Source of the DNA: an uncultured Collinsella sp. | GTDB lineage: Bacteria; Actinomycetota; Coriobacteriia; Coriobacteriales; Coriobacteriaceae | Assembly: GCA_900754445.1 (NCBI GenBank) | Contig: CAAECW010000135.1 | Coordinates: 1-7,130, forward strand | Reading direction: 5' to 3' | Length of the DNA stretch: 7,130 nt | In this document: positions 5,598 to 7,130 of the stretch, one piece after another | Layout of the letters: the number at the start of each line of letters is the position of its first letter | Position numbering within the stretch: the first letter of the stretch is position 1 | Notes under the pieces: generated by a model | The model's database searches: none | What the model saw: the letters and a program-made list of their open reading frames with translations, nothing else | What the model was told of the DNA's origin: nothing | Program-made: the position numbers and the translations under genes

Positions 5598-7130
5598 GTG
5601 CGACCGAGCGCGAGCGTGTTATGCCTCCGCGGCCCCTGCTTCCGTGGACGATGACCCTGTGTGCCGGCATGTGCATGAGCTGCGTCTTGGTGCTCAACAT
5701 GGCCGCTGATGCGCTGTTGAGGGAGCGGGCGCCAGCGGTCGGGCCGCTATGGACCATTCCCGTTGCGGCGGCGGTATTTGTTATGCTGGCTCAATCATGT
5801 GCGCGGCTTGCCCCTTTGAAGCGGTGGCTGTATGCCGCGTCCGTCGGTCTCGTGGCGGGAGCGGTCGTCTCGGCCTGGTGGGCTGTGGGTGCGCTAAGCG
5901 CCTCGAAGGCGCTCGACGGTCGAGCGGCAAGCAGCCTCGAGTTTGTCGTGCAGGGCGATCCATCAATAAACGACGACGTGTATTCCTATACCTGCGAGGC
6001 ACGCGCGGACGGTAAGAACTTGGCAATGGTTCGCCTATCGTGCGACCTCGAGCTCAAGGTCGGGGCGCACGTGCGTGTTATCGGTCGCGTTTCGCGTTTT
6101 GAGAACGATGCGTATGGACGATCGCGCGTGCTCCGAGGCGAGGTATGCAAGGTAAAAGCCGTTCGGATTGTGTCGGTCGATGAGGGCTCTCCGGGGCCGC
6201 TGCTTCGGCTACGAAATGGGCTGCTTGCGTCCATCGCGCCTGCGACCGACCCGGCGCGTGCACTCATAGCCGGTGTCGTCTGCGGTCGTTCGGCCGAGCT
6301 GCGCGCCCAGTCGGCGGGCGACTGGTTTTCGGTGACGGGTACGGCGCATCTTATCGCCGTCTCGGGCAGCCACTTGGCAATCGTGGGGTTTGTAATCGAG
6401 GGTGTATTGCAAAAGACTCGGTGCTCACGCGGTCTTCAACGGGCGATATTGGCGATAACGCTTGTGGGCTACGCTGCCTTTACGGGCGCGTCTCCCTCGG
6501 CCGTGCGCGCGTGCTGCATGGTGTTCGCGACGCTTGTCGTAAACGGCGCAGGGCGTCGCCGGCACGGCGCATCGGCGCTCTTCGTAACCATGTCCATCTT
6601 TGTGCTACTGCGGCCGACGGTGCTGTTCGAGATGGGCTTTCAGCTTTCATGTGCCAGCGTCTTAGCCATTCTGTGCTTTTGCCCCTATGCGACCTACGCT
6701 TTGGGTGAGTTGGGTGTGCCGTCGGGCGTTGCCAGCATGCTTTCCGTCACGCTGTGCTCGCAGTTGGCGACGCTCCCCATTACCATTCCTGCCTTCGGTA
6801 CGTTCTCGCTCATTGCTCCGCTGGCAAATGCGGTCATCGGTCCGGTGGTGAGCGTACTGCTCGCTGTGTCGATCGTACTGGTTCCCTATTCGCTCGTGGC
6901 ACCATTTCGGATTTGGGCGCTCATTGTGCCCATGGTTGCCGCCCGTTGCGCGTTGTTCTTCGAGCAGCTGTTTGCCGCCGTGCCGGGTGCATCCGTGAGT
7001 GTGCCGCCCGATAGCATGTGGATTTACCTAGTGCCGTGTTTGCTGGCGGTTCTGCTGGTCTGGTGGCCGCGTCCCCGTGCACGTCCTATGGCGGTGGGGC
7101 TTACGTGCCTGGTGTTCTTGGCTGCGATTC
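5594..7130 (+). CDS. comEC: Competence channel protein ComEC/Rec2, 5' part
   Basis: ComEC is the inner-membrane channel that takes single-stranded DNA into the cell. The frame is open from ATG 5594 to the window end with no stop, giving 512 residues. Three hydrophobic segments come first (about 18-38, 51-70, 78-101), then a soluble OB-like domain (about 110-195, with VGAHVRVIGRVSRFEN). The Competence domain follows. Its hallmark HLIAVSGSHL lies at 252-261, followed by GASPSAVRA, FEMGFQLSCASVLAI and LATLPITIPAFGTFSLIAPLAN, all matching conserved ComEC blocks, then more membrane helices to the end. The C-terminal metallo-beta-lactamase-like domain of full-length proteins is not reached, so its presence is unknown. 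The start overlaps the comEA stop (ATGA) and has no clear Shine-Dalgarno site, so translation is probably coupled to comEA. Confidence 0.94.
   Translation, partial: MSATERERVMPPRPLLPWTMTLCAGMCMSCVLVLNMAADALLRERAPAVGPLWTIPVAAAVFVMLAQSCARLAPLKRWLYAASVGLVAGAVVSAWWAVGALSASKALDGRAASSLEFVVQGDPSINDDVYSYTCEARADGKNLAMVRLSCDLELKVGAHVRVIGRVSRFENDAYGRSRVLRGEVCKVKAVRIVSVDEGSPGPLLRLRNGLLASIAPATDPARALIAGVVCGRSAELRAQSAGDWFSVTGTAHLIAVSGSHLAIVGFVIEGVLQKTRCSRGLQRAILAITLVGYAAFTGASPSAVRACCMVFATLVVNGAGRRRHGASALFVTMSIFVLLRPTVLFEMGFQLSCASVLAILCFCPYATYALGELGVPSGVASMLSVTLCSQLATLPITIPAFGTFSLIAPLANAVIGPVVSVLLAVSIVLVPYSLVAPFRIWALIVPMVAARCALFFEQLFAAVPGASVSVPPDSMWIYLVPCLLAVLLVWWPRPRARPMAVGLTCLVFLAAI

Overview
The window reads as a high-GC anaerobic actinobacterium of class Coriobacteriia, most likely Collinsella or a close relative. 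This rests on protein resemblance and gene order, not a search. The actinobacteria-specific nucleoid protein mIHF sits directly before gmk and rpoZ. The dihydroorotate dehydrogenase is the NAD-linked class 1B type with its PyrK partner. Codon use is strongly G/C-ending. All nine genes lie on the + strand and are densely packed.

Region 1 (1-2020) is the end of a pyrimidine operon: pyrK (3' part only), pyrD and pyrF. PyrK and PyrD form the enzyme that makes orotate with NAD+ as acceptor, and PyrF makes UMP. Stops and starts overlap (TAGTG; ATGCTAG), so translation is probably coupled. pyrE is not in the window.

Region 2 (2021-2259) is a 239-base gap. It holds a long-loop inverted repeat that may end the pyr transcript, a possible promoter for mihF, and a strong 14-bp hairpin that would form the mihF leader.

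Region 3 (2260-4670) is a compact operon: mihF, gmk, rpoZ and thiI, with 0-5 bases between genes. It joins a nucleoid protein, guanylate kinase, the RNA polymerase omega subunit and the tRNA 4-thiouridine synthase. A textbook intrinsic terminator (13-bp stem, GCCT loop, T-run) follows thiI.

Region 4 (4711-4883) is a gap with several short dyads and direct repeats before comEA. No convincing sigma-70 promoter is visible.

Region 5 (4884-7130) is comEA followed by comEC with an ATGA overlap. These are the DNA receptor and inner-membrane channel of natural transformation. comEC is cut by the window end before its C-terminal metallo-beta-lactamase-like domain.

I found no mobile element, CRISPR array, tRNA, rRNA or defence system. 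All nine genes belong to known families. What merits a second look is mostly regulatory: the mihF leader hairpin, the repeat-rich region before comEA, and a few residue departures in PyrK, ThiI and ComEC.
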